A stretch of 64,000 nucleotides of DNA, taken from NCEH01 sp043195135 (GTDB taxonomy: Bacteria > Pseudomonadota > Alphaproteobacteria > Rhizobiales > Xanthobacteraceae). Location of the stretch: NCBI RefSeq assembly GCF_043195135.1, contig NZ_JBAFWP010000002.1; one strand, written 5' to 3'. The notes under the pieces are model-generated. The model did not search any database. It was not told where the DNA came from and was given only the letters and a program-made list of their open reading frames with translations. The translations under genes and the position numbers were made by a program. Within the stretch, counting starts at the first letter, position 1; each line of letters begins with the position of its first letter. Below, one piece after another: positions 1 through 8,524 of the stretch.

Positions 1-727
1 CGGCGGGCCGTTCGGGCGCGGCGCGTCGATAGCCGCGCACCAGCACCGCCGGCAGGCCCTCGTCGCCCTGGCCCATGAGGAGGGAAGCGGCGGCGGCAAG
101 TTCGTCCGCCACCGCGATTTCGGTCACGCGCATGGCGCGGCCGAACAGGTCCGGCGCGCCGACCATGTCCACCAGCGCGGGGACGCCGGCGGCGCCGAGC
201 GCGACGCCCACCACCCCGTTACGCCAGGGCCGGCCGAAACTGTCATTGATGACGACGCCGGCGCGGACGCCGAAGCGGGCATCGAGGCGTGCCTTCAGGG
301 CGGCGGCGGAGCCGTCGGGATCGCGCGGGAGCAGCAGCACGCGTGCGCCGTCCGTATGGTCGATGTTCGATTCGTCCACGCCGGCATTGGCCATGACGAA
401 GCCGAGCTTGTGCGCGACCACCAGCACATGGGACCCCTCGCGCACAATCTCCGAGGATTCCGAAAGCACCGTTTCCACATGGCGCGGGTCCTTGCGCAGG
501 CGGGCGGCGATCTCGATCGCGCGGGGCGAGGGGACCACGTCGGCGAGCGCCAGATAGCGCCCTTCCGCCTTGGAGACGATCTTCTGGGCGACGACGAGGA
601 TGTCGCCCTCTTCAAGGCCGAGCCCGCTCGCCTCCAGCGCCGCGCCGAGCAGGCCGGCGAGGTCGTCGCCGGGCTCCACCAGGGGGATCCCTGGCACGGC
701 ATGGAGTGAAAGCGCGGGCGCGGCCAT
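1..727 (-). CDS. cofE: Coenzyme F420-0:L-glutamate ligase (CofE), 3' end outside the window
   Basis: CofE adds L-glutamate residues to F420-0 with GTP, the tail-forming step of coenzyme F420 synthesis. Reading the minus strand from the ATG at 727 gives about 242 codons without a stop up to the window edge. Recognisable CofE stretches are VVAQKIVSKAEGR near residue 45, FVMANAGVDESNI near 120 and VVINDSFGRPWRNG near 170. The FGRPWR block is a family hallmark. A GTG directly upstream (730-728) is an alternative start. The gene begins 7 bp after the stop of npdG, so the two are co-transcribed. The C-terminus is missing only because the window ends there, so it cannot be said whether this is a stand-alone CofE or an FbiB-like protein with a C-terminal FMN domain. 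Confidence 0.85.
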   Translation of the reverse strand, partial: MAAPALSLHAVPGIPLVEPGDDLAGLLGAALEASGLGLEEGDILVVAQKIVSKAEGRYLALADVVPSPRAIEIAARLRKDPRHVETVLSESSEIVREGSHVLVVAHKLGFVMANAGVDESNIDHTDGARVLLLPRDPDGSAAALKARLDARFGVRAGVVINDSFGRPWRNGVVGVALGAAGVPALVDMVGAPDLFGRAMRVTEIAVADELAAAASLLMGQGDEGLPAVLVRGYRRAAPERPA

Positions 728-734
728 CACGGGG

Positions 735-1400
735 TCAGCCGACGGCGGGAATGTCGAGGCCGGTGATGCGGATGCCCGCGCCCGGCACTTTGTACCGCCG
801 GTTGATGCCGATCAGCACGGAGGTGAGCGCCTCGGCGGCAGCGGAATTGGCGAGCACGCCGCCGTCGATGCCGCGCGTCGCGATCACGCCGGCAAGAGCG
901 ATCACCTGGTCGCGGGCGTCCTTGTCATTGCCGAACACCAGCACGTCGCAATCCACCTTGCCGCCGCCGTGCAGCTTCGTGGCCCCCACATTGTGGAATG
1001 CGGAAACCACGCGCACGCCTTCGCCCAGCAGGCTCTGGGCGATCTGCGCGGCCGACCCTTCGGGGGGCAGCTGGACCGTGGAAACCTTGGGCGGCACCAG
1101 AGGCACGGCGGCATCCACCAGGATCTTGCCCTGCACCGCGTCGCGCACGTCCAGCAACGTGGCTTCGTGGCTTGCGAACGGCACCGCCAGAACGATGATA
1201 TCGCCGGCGCGCGCGGCGCCCGCATTGTCGTCGCCACGGGCCGTGCCGCCGAGGGCAACTGCGGCTTCGGCGGCTTTTTCGGCGCTGCGCGAGCCGATTA
1301 CCACGTCATAGCCGGCCGCCGCCCAGGACTTGGCAAGGCCGGAGCCGAGATCGCCCGTTCCCCCGAGGATGGCAATGGTGGGCTTGGCGTCGCCGGACAT
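735..1400 (-). CDS. npdG: F420-dependent NADP(H) oxidoreductase (NpdG/Fno family)
   Basis: This 221-residue protein is of the family that moves hydride between NADP(H) and coenzyme F420 in the cytoplasm, which would supply F420H2 to other enzymes. The N-terminus holds a Rossmann motif, AILGGTGDLGSGLA, followed by GSRSAEKA. The GSR turn is typical of NADP binding in this family. A conserved VVSAFHNVGA segment lies near residue 130. ATG 1400 is chosen because the protein then starts immediately before the Rossmann fold; an upstream extension to 1490 has no counterpart. cofE follows in the same operon. Family membership is clear, but which redox partner uses the F420 is not visible here. Confidence 0.87.
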   Translation of the reverse strand: MSGDAKPTIAILGGTGDLGSGLAKSWAAAGYDVVIGSRSAEKAAEAAVALGGTARGDDNAGAARAGDIIVLAVPFASHEATLLDVRDAVQGKILVDAAVPLVPPKVSTVQLPPEGSAAQIAQSLLGEGVRVVSAFHNVGATKLHGGGKVDCDVLVFGNDKDARDQVIALAGVIATRGIDGGVLANSAAAEALTSVLIGINRRYKVPGAGIRITGLDIPAVG

Positions 1401-1875
1401 GGGCTCTGTTCCTGATTTTAGTGTTGAATCAAATTGTTGGCGATTTCGCGCACGGCGTTTCGGCCAGGGAATTCGATCTCGATGAGGCAAATGGTGCTAT
1501 AAACAGAATGATAAGACAACTCAATTCTTCAATCGCCCTTTCGGGTCCACCGGCAACGGCGCCGGAAGCTCGAAAATCCAGAGCCGGCGCCGCTTTCCCG
1601 GCAAACGAAAGTGCCGTTGCGACCGGTGCTGGAGCGGCCGCGTCAAAAAAATGCTGCGCCCCGCGGAGCGATTGCGCAAGAGAGCCTTGACAGAAGGAGT
1701 TTTCCTATCTGATGGTATATAGAATGATTGGTGCCCGGGGCTGATTTCGGAAAGTGTCCGATCCGCTCCCGCGCCCTTCATGCGCGTTATGTGGGCCTTC
1801 CGCGCATGTTCATCGCAGCAAGACGATGCCAGTGCTTCAACAACGAAAAATAACCCCCTCCAGAGGATAGGTGAT
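1401..1875. other. Intergenic region between the divergent npdG and SBP genes
   Basis: This 475-bp gap separates two divergently transcribed units. It holds the candidate npdG promoter (1496-1524). Toward the plus-strand gene there is a TTGACA at 1687-1692 and an AT-rich TATATAGAAT at 1716-1725, but they lie 23 bp apart, too far for a standard sigma-70 pair. No convincing gene is present. Confidence 0.6.
1496..1524 (-). promoter_or_regulatory. Candidate sigma-70-like promoter for npdG-cofE
   Basis: Read on the minus strand, TTGAGT (1524-1519) and TATAGC (1501-1496) are separated by exactly 17 bp, about 100 bp upstream of the npdG start. The boxes are assigned by pattern only. Confidence 0.4.
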
Positions 1876-3039
1876 ATGGCGAAGCTGAAATTCGGATTTC
1901 TGACATCTGCCGCCTGTGCATTGGGATTATCCGTGGCCTTCGCCTTGCCGGCGGCTGCGCAGGACATTTCCATCGGCGTGAACATGCCGCTCACCGGGGC
2001 GTTCGCCGCCTCCGGCAATTTCGTCGCCGACGGCGCCAAGCTGGCCGCCGAGGAGATCAACGCCAAGGGCGGCGTGCTGGGCAAGAAGCTCAACCTCATC
2101 ATCGAGGACAACAAGAGCAATCCCACCGAAGCCGCCGCGGTCGCGGAAAAGCTGATCGTGCGCGACAAGGTGCCGGTCATGCTCGGCGCCTGGGGCTCCA
2201 GCCTGACCCTCGCCGTCATGCCCAAGCTGATGCAGTACAACGTGCCCATGGTGGTGGAGACCTCCTCCTCCTCCAAGATCACGGTTCAGGGCAATCCCTA
2301 TGTGTTCCGTATTTCCGCGCCGTCCTCGCTGGAAGCGCAGAATTTCGCCAAGGTGATCGACGGCTTCAAGATCAAGAAGGCCGACTTCCTGGTGGTCAAC
2401 AATGACTGGGGCCGCGGCACCGCCAGCGACTTCTCGGCCATGTTCAAGGACAAGGGCATCCAGGTCGGCGCGGTCGAGACCATGGATCAGGGCGCGCAGG
2501 ATCTCAGCGCCCAGCTCGCCAAGATCAAGGCGTCGGACAGCGACACCCTGATCGTCACCACCGCCGTCGAGCAGCTGACCCTGGTGCTGAAGCAGGCCCA
2601 GGCGCTCGGCCTCAACAAGCAGATCATCACCACCGGCGGCTCGCAGAGCCCCGACCAGCTCGCCGAGCAGGCGGGCACCGCCGCCAACGGCACCTATCAC
2701 CTGCTGTTCTTCACCCCCTGGTCGCCCGATGCGACGCCGTATCCGGAGCGCGCCAAGGCGTTCGTGGAAGCCTGGAAGAAGAAGGGCTATCCCGCCGCCG
2801 GCCTCACCGAGAGCTTCCGCGGCTATGACGGCATCACCGTGATCGCCGCCGCCATCGAGAAGGCCGGCGCGGCCGACCCGGCGAAGATCACCGAAGCCTT
2901 GTGGAAGGTGGAAGTGCCCGGCCTCAACGGCAAGATCGTGTTCGCCAAGGCGGGTCCCGAAGGGCGCGAGAGCGGCCAGAGCAGCCCGGCCACGTATGTC
3001 GTGAAGATCGTCAACGGCAAGGTCGAAGTGGTCCATTGA
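1876..3039 (+). CDS. Branched-chain-amino-acid-type ABC transporter substrate-binding protein
   Basis: A periplasmic ligand-binding protein of the LivJ/LivK class (periplasmic binding protein type 1 fold), 387 residues. A Sec signal peptide (MAKLKFGF, then a hydrophobic stretch ending AAAQ, cleavage near residue 25) precedes ISIGVNMPLTGAFAASG, the usual start of this family. ATG 1876 is chosen because AGAGGA at 1862-1867 is a good ribosome-binding site and the signal peptide starts cleanly there. No permease or ATPase gene is adjacent, so it is an orphan binding protein in this window. Its position ahead of a molybdenum hydroxylase operon suggests it captures the hydroxylase substrate or a related compound. 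Family members bind amino acids, amides, urea and aromatic acids, so the ligand is unknown. Confidence 0.9.
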   Translation: MAKLKFGFLTSAACALGLSVAFALPAAAQDISIGVNMPLTGAFAASGNFVADGAKLAAEEINAKGGVLGKKLNLIIEDNKSNPTEAAAVAEKLIVRDKVPVMLGAWGSSLTLAVMPKLMQYNVPMVVETSSSSKITVQGNPYVFRISAPSSLEAQNFAKVIDGFKIKKADFLVVNNDWGRGTASDFSAMFKDKGIQVGAVETMDQGAQDLSAQLAKIKASDSDTLIVTTAVEQLTLVLKQAQALGLNKQIITTGGSQSPDQLAEQAGTAANGTYHLLFFTPWSPDATPYPERAKAFVEAWKKKGYPAAGLTESFRGYDGITVIAAAIEKAGAADPAKITEALWKVEVPGLNGKIVFAKAGPEGRESGQSSPATYVVKIVNGKVEVVH

Positions 3040-3078
3040 TCCGGGAGGGGCATTGAACCCCCGCTCCTTCCGGCTGGG

Positions 3079-3126
3079 TGGGGCATCGGCGGGCCAGCGC
3101 CTGACACCGTCGATGCCCCATCTTTC
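3079..3126 (+). terminator. Stem-loop terminator after the SBP gene
   Basis: A perfect 10-bp stem (TGGGGCATCG at 3079-3088 and CGATGCCCCA at 3111-3120) with a 22-nt loop is followed by TCTTT. It lies 40 bp past the SBP stop and may separate it from the hydroxylase operon. The large loop makes it a weak intrinsic terminator. Confidence 0.5.
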
Positions 3127-3219
3127 CCCGGCCGCGCACCGCGCCGGGCGGTTCTAAAATCGGACGTTCCCGGCCATGATGCCGCCGGGGATCCGGCGAC
3201 GGCGCTTAAGGAAAACGCG

Positions 3220-5571
3220 ATGACGAAGCAGGGTGTCGGGGCGCGTCTCCCGCGCAAGGAGGACGATCGCTTCCTGCGCGGACGCGGCCAGTTCGTGGCC
3301 GATATCCGCCTGCCGGGGCTGAAAGATGTCGCGTTCGTGCGCAGTCCGCTCGCCCATGCCCGCATCCACGGCGTGCATGTCCCGGAGGCCTATCGCGACG
3401 TCGCCTTCGCCGCCGATGCCCTGGCCGGCGTGAAGCCGATCCGCGCCGTGACGACCCTGCCCGGCTTCAAGGTGTCCGAGCAATGGCCGCTCGCCACCGA
3501 CAAGGTCCGCCAGGTGGGTGAGCTGCTCGCCGTGTGCGTCGGCGATACCCGCGCCAAGGCCGAGGACATCGCGGCCGCCATCGAGCTGGATCTTGAGGAA
3601 CTCCCCGCCGTCCACGACATGGTGAAGGCGCGCGCGCCCGGCAGCGCTTTGGTGCACGAGCATTGGGGCGACAACGTCTTCCTCGAAAGCTTCATGGAAG
3701 TGGGCATCGAGAAGGCGTTCGACGCCCCCATCAAGATCACCCGCACCCTCTCCACCTCGCGCCAGAGCATGGCGCCCATGGAAGGACGCGGGACGGTGGC
3801 GCACTGGGACCATCGCAAGGAACAACTCGTCCTCCACACGGGCAGCCAGATGCCGCACATCGTGCGCAACGGCTTGGCCGAATGCCTGGGGCTGAACCAG
3901 GAGCAGATCCGCATCATCTCGCCGGACGTCGGCGGCGGGTTCGGCTACAAGGGCATCCTGCTGCCGGAGGACATCTGCCTCGGCTGGCTCGCCATGCGCC
4001 TCGGCCATCCCGTGCGCTGGATCGAGGATCGGCGCGAGAGCCTGACCGCCGGCGCGAACTGCCGCGAGCATCATTATTCCATCACCGCCTATGCGGATCG
4101 CGACGGCACGCTGCGCGGCATCGACTGCGAGGCGATCGTCGATTCCGGCGCCTATTCCTCCTATCCCTTCTCCGCGTGCCTGGAGGCCGCGCAGGTGGTG
4201 AGCATCCTGCCCGGCCCATACGATTTCCCCGCCTATCGCTGCCGCACCTGGTCGGTCGCCACCAACAAATGCCCGATCCTGCCCTATCGCGGCGTAGCGC
4301 GGACGGGGGTGTGCTTCGCGCTCGAACTGGTGCTGGATGCCATCGCCCGCGAGATCGGCATGGAGCCGCACGAGCTGCGGCTGAAGAACCTCGTGCGGCC
4401 TGAGCAGATGCCGTTCGACAACATCACCAAGAAGCATTTCGACAGCGGCGATTATCCCCAGGCGCTCAACCGCGCCATCGCCATGGCCCGCCTCGACGAG
4501 GTGCGCGCGCGCCAGGCGAAGGGCGAAGCGGACGGCCGGCTGATCGGCATCGGCCATTCCATCTATTGCGAGCAGGGTGCCCACGGCACCTCGGTCTATT
4601 CCGGCTGGGGCATCCCCATGGTGCCCGGCCATGAGCAGGCAACCGCCCGCATGACGCCCGACGGCGGGCTGGAACTGCGCGTGGGCGTGCATTCCCACGG
4701 CCAAAGCATGGAAACCACTTTCGCCCAGGTGGCGCACGAAGTGCTCGGCATCGATACCGCGCGCATCAAGCTGGTGCACGGCGACACGGAATACACCCCC
4801 TATTCCACCGGAAGCTGGGGCTCGCGCTCCATGGTGATGGCCGGCGGCGCGGTGGCCACGGCCTGCAAGGAAGTTGCGCGGCTCGCGGCGCGGATCGGCG
4901 CCCATCTGCTCCAGGCGGACCCGGACGAGGTGGTGATCAGGGACGGTTTCGCGGTGGCGCCCACCGGCCAGGTGAGCCTCCAGGAGATCGCCCACACCTG
5001 GTATCGCCGCCCGCAGGACCTGCCCGCCGGCATCGATCCCCACGGGCTTGAATCCACCATCGGCTACAAGCCGGTGCGCGACACGGGCACCTTCTCCTAT
5101 GCCGCCCACGTGGTGCTGGTGGCGGTGGACCCGGAACTCGGCGACATCGAGATCCTCGATTATGTGATCGTCGAGGACGGCGGCAAGCTGGTGAACCCGA
5201 TGGTGGTGGACGGCCAGATCTATGGCGGCCTCGCCCAGGGCATCGGCACCGCGCTCTATGAGGAGATGCAGTTCGACGCCTCGGGGCAGCCTCTGGCCTC
5301 CACCTTCGCCGATTATCTCCTTCCCGGCCCCACCGAGGTGCCGGAACCCCGGCTCGACCATATGGAGTTCCTCGCCCCCTATACGGAATTCGGGGTGAAG
5401 GGCATCGGGGAGGGCGGCGCCATCGCTCCGCCCGCCGCCATCGGCAATGCGGTCAACGATGCCCTGAAAGGCATCGGCGCCGAGCTGCTGCATTCGCCCA
5501 TCACGCCGCGCCGCGTCCTGGAAGCCATCGAGGCCGCCAAGGGCGCCAAACTCGCCGGGAGCGTGGCATGA
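3220..5571 (+). CDS. CO-dehydrogenase-like molybdenum hydroxylase, molybdopterin-binding large subunit
   Basis: Large catalytic subunit (783 residues) of a xanthine dehydrogenase-family enzyme, where the molybdenum-cytosine-dinucleotide type cofactor hydroxylates the substrate with water-derived oxygen. Seen: the N-terminal GARLPRKEDDRFLRGRGQF typical of CoxL-like subunits, a glycine-rich DVGGGFGYKG near residue 240, and a C-terminal GVKGIGEGG with the expected catalytic glutamate at about residue 731. The active-site loop reads P355-Y-R-G-V-A-R361. True form I CO dehydrogenases carry AYxCSFR with the copper-binding cysteine, and form II enzymes AYRGAGR, so this is neither exact type and the substrate is probably not CO. 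It is the first gene of an L-M-S operon whose genes overlap by ATGA. Start ATG 3220 has AAGGAAAA just upstream. Confidence 0.88.
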   Translation: MTKQGVGARLPRKEDDRFLRGRGQFVADIRLPGLKDVAFVRSPLAHARIHGVHVPEAYRDVAFAADALAGVKPIRAVTTLPGFKVSEQWPLATDKVRQVGELLAVCVGDTRAKAEDIAAAIELDLEELPAVHDMVKARAPGSALVHEHWGDNVFLESFMEVGIEKAFDAPIKITRTLSTSRQSMAPMEGRGTVAHWDHRKEQLVLHTGSQMPHIVRNGLAECLGLNQEQIRIISPDVGGGFGYKGILLPEDICLGWLAMRLGHPVRWIEDRRESLTAGANCREHHYSITAYADRDGTLRGIDCEAIVDSGAYSSYPFSACLEAAQVVSILPGPYDFPAYRCRTWSVATNKCPILPYRGVARTGVCFALELVLDAIAREIGMEPHELRLKNLVRPEQMPFDNITKKHFDSGDYPQALNRAIAMARLDEVRARQAKGEADGRLIGIGHSIYCEQGAHGTSVYSGWGIPMVPGHEQATARMTPDGGLELRVGVHSHGQSMETTFAQVAHEVLGIDTARIKLVHGDTEYTPYSTGSWGSRSMVMAGGAVATACKEVARLAARIGAHLLQADPDEVVIRDGFAVAPTGQVSLQEIAHTWYRRPQDLPAGIDPHGLESTIGYKPVRDTGTFSYAAHVVLVAVDPELGDIEILDYVIVEDGGKLVNPMVVDGQIYGGLAQGIGTALYEEMQFDASGQPLASTFADYLLPGPTEVPEPRLDHMEFLAPYTEFGVKGIGEGGAIAPPAAIGNAVNDALKGIGAELLHSPITPRRVLEAIEAAKGAKLAGSVA

Positions 5572-6386
5572 AGCCCGTCCGTTTCGATTACGAGCGCCCG
5601 GTCGAGATCGGCGCCGCCCTCGCCCTGATGCGGGACGAGGGGCGGGTGGTGAAGATCATCGCCGGCGGCCAGTCCCTCGGGCCGATGCTGAACATGCGCC
5701 TCGTGCAGCCGGAACTGCTGGTGGACATCACCGCCATTCCCGCGCTGAAGCGCATCGAGGATCATGCCGATCACATCATCGTCGGCGCCTGCGTGACCCA
5801 TGCCGACTTCGAGGATCGCCGCGTGCCGGACGTGACCGCCGGGGCTTTGCCGGGCGTGGCGCGCGGAATCGCCTATCGCGCGGTGCGCAACCGCGGCACG
5901 GTGGGCGGCAGCCTGACCCATGCCGATCCTTCCGCCGATTGGATTTCCATTCTCTCCGCCGTGGGCGCGCGGGTGATCCTGCGGTCGCCGTCGGGCACCC
6001 GCGAAGTGCCGGTGGAGCAGTATATGCTCGGCGCGCTCGCGGCCGACCTCAATCCCGGCGAACTTCTGGAGGCGGTGCGCATCCCCAAATGTAGCGCCTC
6101 GGCCCGCTGGGGCTATTTCAAGAGCTGCCGCAAGACCGGCGAATTCGCCCATGCCATCGGCGCGGTGCTGGTGGATCCGGACCGAGGCGTGTTCCGCGCC
6201 GTGATGGGGGCGACCGAGACGCGGCCCATCCTCGTCACCGAACGCGCGGCGCTCTTCGCCGAAACGGGTTTCTCGACGGGCGCGGCGGAAGAGGTGGCGC
6301 AGGCCGCCGGCATGGCGGACCTGCTGGACCGCCGGACACACGCGGTGGCTCTGCGCCGCGCATTCGAGCAGGCGGACGCGGCATGA
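5568..6386 (+). CDS. CO-dehydrogenase-like FAD-binding medium subunit
   Basis: The FAD subunit (272 residues) passes electrons from the 2Fe-2S clusters of the hydroxylase to its external acceptor. Two FAD-contact motifs of the family are present: AGGQSLGPMLNMR near residue 32 and RNRGTVGGSLTHADPSADW near residue 105. The start ATG overlaps the stop of the large-subunit gene (ATGA), and its own stop overlaps the small-subunit start in the same way. Strong translational coupling for a 1:1:1 complex is therefore expected. Confidence 0.9.
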   Translation: MKPVRFDYERPVEIGAALALMRDEGRVVKIIAGGQSLGPMLNMRLVQPELLVDITAIPALKRIEDHADHIIVGACVTHADFEDRRVPDVTAGALPGVARGIAYRAVRNRGTVGGSLTHADPSADWISILSAVGARVILRSPSGTREVPVEQYMLGALAADLNPGELLEAVRIPKCSASARWGYFKSCRKTGEFAHAIGAVLVDPDRGVFRAVMGATETRPILVTERAALFAETGFSTGAAEEVAQAAGMADLLDRRTHAVALRRAFEQADAA

Positions 6387-7594
6387 GCATGGTTTCCCTC
6401 ACCGTCAATTCCCGCACGGTGCGCGCGGATGTGGAGCCGCGCACAAACCTCGCCGATTTCCTGCGCGATTCGCATGATCTCACCGGCACCCATATCGGCT
6501 GCGAGCACGGGGTGTGCGGCGCCTGCACCATCATCGTGGACGGCGAGCCGGTGCGTTCCTGCATCACCTATGCGGTGGCGTGCGAGAATGCGCAGGTCAC
6601 CACCATCGAGGGTCTCAACGACGACGAGGTGGCCGGCGAACTGCGCGCCGCCTTTACGCGCGAGCACGGCCTTCAATGCGGCTATTGCACGCCGGGCATG
6701 ATCGTTTCCGCCCGCGACGTGGTGCTGCGCATGCCCGACGCCAGCGAACATGAGATCCGCGTCGCCATGAGCGGAAACCTGTGCCGCTGCACCGGCTATG
6801 TGGGCATCGTGCGGGCGATCCGCTCGGTGATCGCGGACCGCAAGGCGCGGGGCGCGGTGCCCCGTGCCGATGTGCGTGCCGCCCTCGGCCCGGTCGGCTC
6901 CGGCCATGCGGGCGCCTTTGCCGGCGGTGCCGAAAAAGCCGCCGAGGCTCCGCCCGCGCCGCTCGCGGCACCCGCCCCGCGCGCGGCGGCGCCGCGCGAG
7001 AGCGCCAGGCTCGATGCGGATTTCGTGCCCCAGACCAGCTTTCCGCAAAGCTTCGTGGTCGCCCATCCTGTAGACGTGGTGTGGGATTTCTTCGGCCGCG
7101 TGGACGAAGTCGCCGCCTGCCTGCCCGGCGCCTCCCTTGTGGGCACGCCGACGCCGGAGCATGTGGAAGGGCAGATCCGCGTGAAGGTCGGCCCCATGGT
7201 GGCCGAATTCCAGGGCGTGGCGGACATTTCGCGCGATGATGCCTTGCACGCGGGGCGCATCTCCGGCAGCGGCCGTGATACGCGCAGCAATTCGGCGACG
7301 CGCGGGCTCATCGGCTACACGCTGACGCCGGTCGAAGACGGCCGGGCGACGCGGGTGGATGTCAGCATCGGCTATACGCTCACCGGCATGCTGGCGCAGT
7401 TCGGGCGCTCCGGTCTGGTTCAGGATATCGCCGGGCGGCTGGTTTCGGCGTTCGTTCAGAACCTGGAAGCGCGGCTCGCCCAGGGCGAGGGCGCGCCCGC
7501 CGCGGCCGTGGTTACGGAGTTGAACGCGGGTTCCCTGGTCTATTCGGTGATCGTGTCGCGGCTGAAAGAGCTATGGCGCAGAATAGCGGGATGA
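6383..7594 (+). CDS. 2Fe-2S small subunit of the molybdenum hydroxylase fused to a CoxG (SRPBCC) domain
   Basis: Residues 1 to about 155 form a standard CoxS-type iron-sulfur subunit. The plant-type 2Fe-2S cluster is bound by GCEHGVCGAC and a later cysteine, and the helical-domain cluster by CGYCTPGM and CRCTGY. After an Ala/Pro-rich linker (about 155-205), residues 210-375 match CoxG/SRPBCC proteins (FVVAHPVDVVWDFF, then CLPGA, then KVGPM). CoxG is normally separate; in CO-oxidising bacteria it helps recruit the dehydrogenase to the cytoplasmic membrane. The fusion would tether every complex through its small subunit. The gene is 403 residues long against about 160 for a plain small subunit, with no sign of a frameshift. 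ATGA overlap with the FAD subunit. Confidence 0.9.
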   Translation: MSMVSLTVNSRTVRADVEPRTNLADFLRDSHDLTGTHIGCEHGVCGACTIIVDGEPVRSCITYAVACENAQVTTIEGLNDDEVAGELRAAFTREHGLQCGYCTPGMIVSARDVVLRMPDASEHEIRVAMSGNLCRCTGYVGIVRAIRSVIADRKARGAVPRADVRAALGPVGSGHAGAFAGGAEKAAEAPPAPLAAPAPRAAAPRESARLDADFVPQTSFPQSFVVAHPVDVVWDFFGRVDEVAACLPGASLVGTPTPEHVEGQIRVKVGPMVAEFQGVADISRDDALHAGRISGSGRDTRSNSATRGLIGYTLTPVEDGRATRVDVSIGYTLTGMLAQFGRSGLVQDIAGRLVSAFVQNLEARLAQGEGAPAAAVVTELNAGSLVYSVIVSRLKELWRRIAG

Positions 7595-7644
7595 GACTGG
7601 GCGGTGAGGGGGTGGCGGATCCCGCTTCAGGGCTCTCTCGCGCC

Positions 7645-8136
7645 TCACCGTTCCAGCGGCACGGTGAGCCCGGCCTTGACCCGGTCCATCACGACCAGCG
7701 TGCGAAACCGCTTGATATTGCTGTTCTCGAAGAACAGGCGGCGGGTGAGATCTTCATAATCCGCCATGGTTGGGACCGTGACGATCAGCACGAAGTCTGC
7801 GTCCCCTGTGACATAATAGCATTGCTGCACTTCGGGGCAGCGCACGAAATTGGCCTTGGCGGCGTCCACGAGGTCGATGCGCTCGCTTTCCACCACGACC
7901 TCCACGACGAGGGTCAGCGGCTGGCCGACGCGGGCGGGGTTGAGGATGGTGACATCGTCGGCGATCACGCCGCTTTCCCGCATCCGCTTGATGCGCCGCT
8001 GCACGGCGGCCGCCGAGAGGTTCACGCGCTCGCCGATGGTGCGCTGGGGCGTGGTATTGTCCTTTTGAAGAATAGTAAGTATCGCAAGGTCGAAGGCATC
8101 CAGATCTGCGCGCTGGTTGGACAGAGAAGAGGCCAT
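7645..8136 (-). CDS. Lrp/AsnC family transcriptional regulator
   Basis: A 163-residue regulator with the standard Lrp layout. An N-terminal helix-turn-helix (LDAFDLAILTILQKDNTTP, then IGERVNLSAAAVQRRIKRM) is followed by a RAM/AsnC ligand-sensing domain (VECYYVTGDADF-like QQCYYVTGDADFVLIV near residue 105). Such proteins bind amino acids or related effectors and often control neighbouring uptake or catabolic genes. It runs convergently against the hydroxylase operon, ending 50 bp from it. The AT-rich gap in front of its start is a plausible autoregulatory site. Which effector it senses cannot be read. Confidence 0.9.
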   Translation of the reverse strand: MASSLSNQRADLDAFDLAILTILQKDNTTPQRTIGERVNLSAAAVQRRIKRMRESGVIADDVTILNPARVGQPLTLVVEVVVESERIDLVDAAKANFVRCPEVQQCYYVTGDADFVLIVTVPTMADYEDLTRRLFFENSNIKRFRTLVVMDRVKAGLTVPLER

Positions 8137-8524
8137 GACGCACCAAATTTATTGAACTTCCTTCATTCTAAAAATAGAGAGTGTTTTTGTCTATAAATTG
8201 TTGAATTTTTCTATAATTACGAAATAATATATCAGATATACATATTATAACAATAATTTTATCGAATATCAGTATTGTAAATCGCGAGGTGCTGGTAATC
8301 GGCTTTGGTTCTGCCGTTGGGATTGGTTGCGCTTTCATCGTGCGCGCGTTCTGGCGTCGTGCGCGCCCTCGGTAATTCTATGCCCGGCGTCAGAAGACGG
8401 GCTAATATGCACAAGTCGCAGGCATTTCCCTATTCACCTTTGGGCGTCATCGGGCTAAACTGCAGTCTCAGGCGTGAAGTGGAGACGGTTTCTGCTCAAA
8501 CGCCGCCGAGTCTGATGGTCCTTT
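8137..8524. promoter_or_regulatory. AT-rich divergent promoter region
   Basis: The 388-bp gap between the divergent Lrp- and GntR-family genes contains the most AT-rich stretch of the left half of the window (about 8150-8285), with repeated ATAT runs such as ATAATATATCAGATATAC. Lrp proteins favour such bent AT-rich DNA, so it is a reasonable autoregulatory region. No gene was found in it. Confidence 0.5.

Noticed and set aside
3154..5493. A 779-codon open frame on the minus strand
   Set aside because: It mirrors the intact molybdenum-hydroxylase large subunit and is a GC-rich antisense shadow with His/Gly/Ala-rich sequence and no family motif.
3220..5571. Annotation as a true CO dehydrogenase (CoxL)
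   Set aside because: The active-site loop is PYRGVAR, not AYxCSFR (form I) or AYRGAGR (form II), and no coxDEF genes adjoin.
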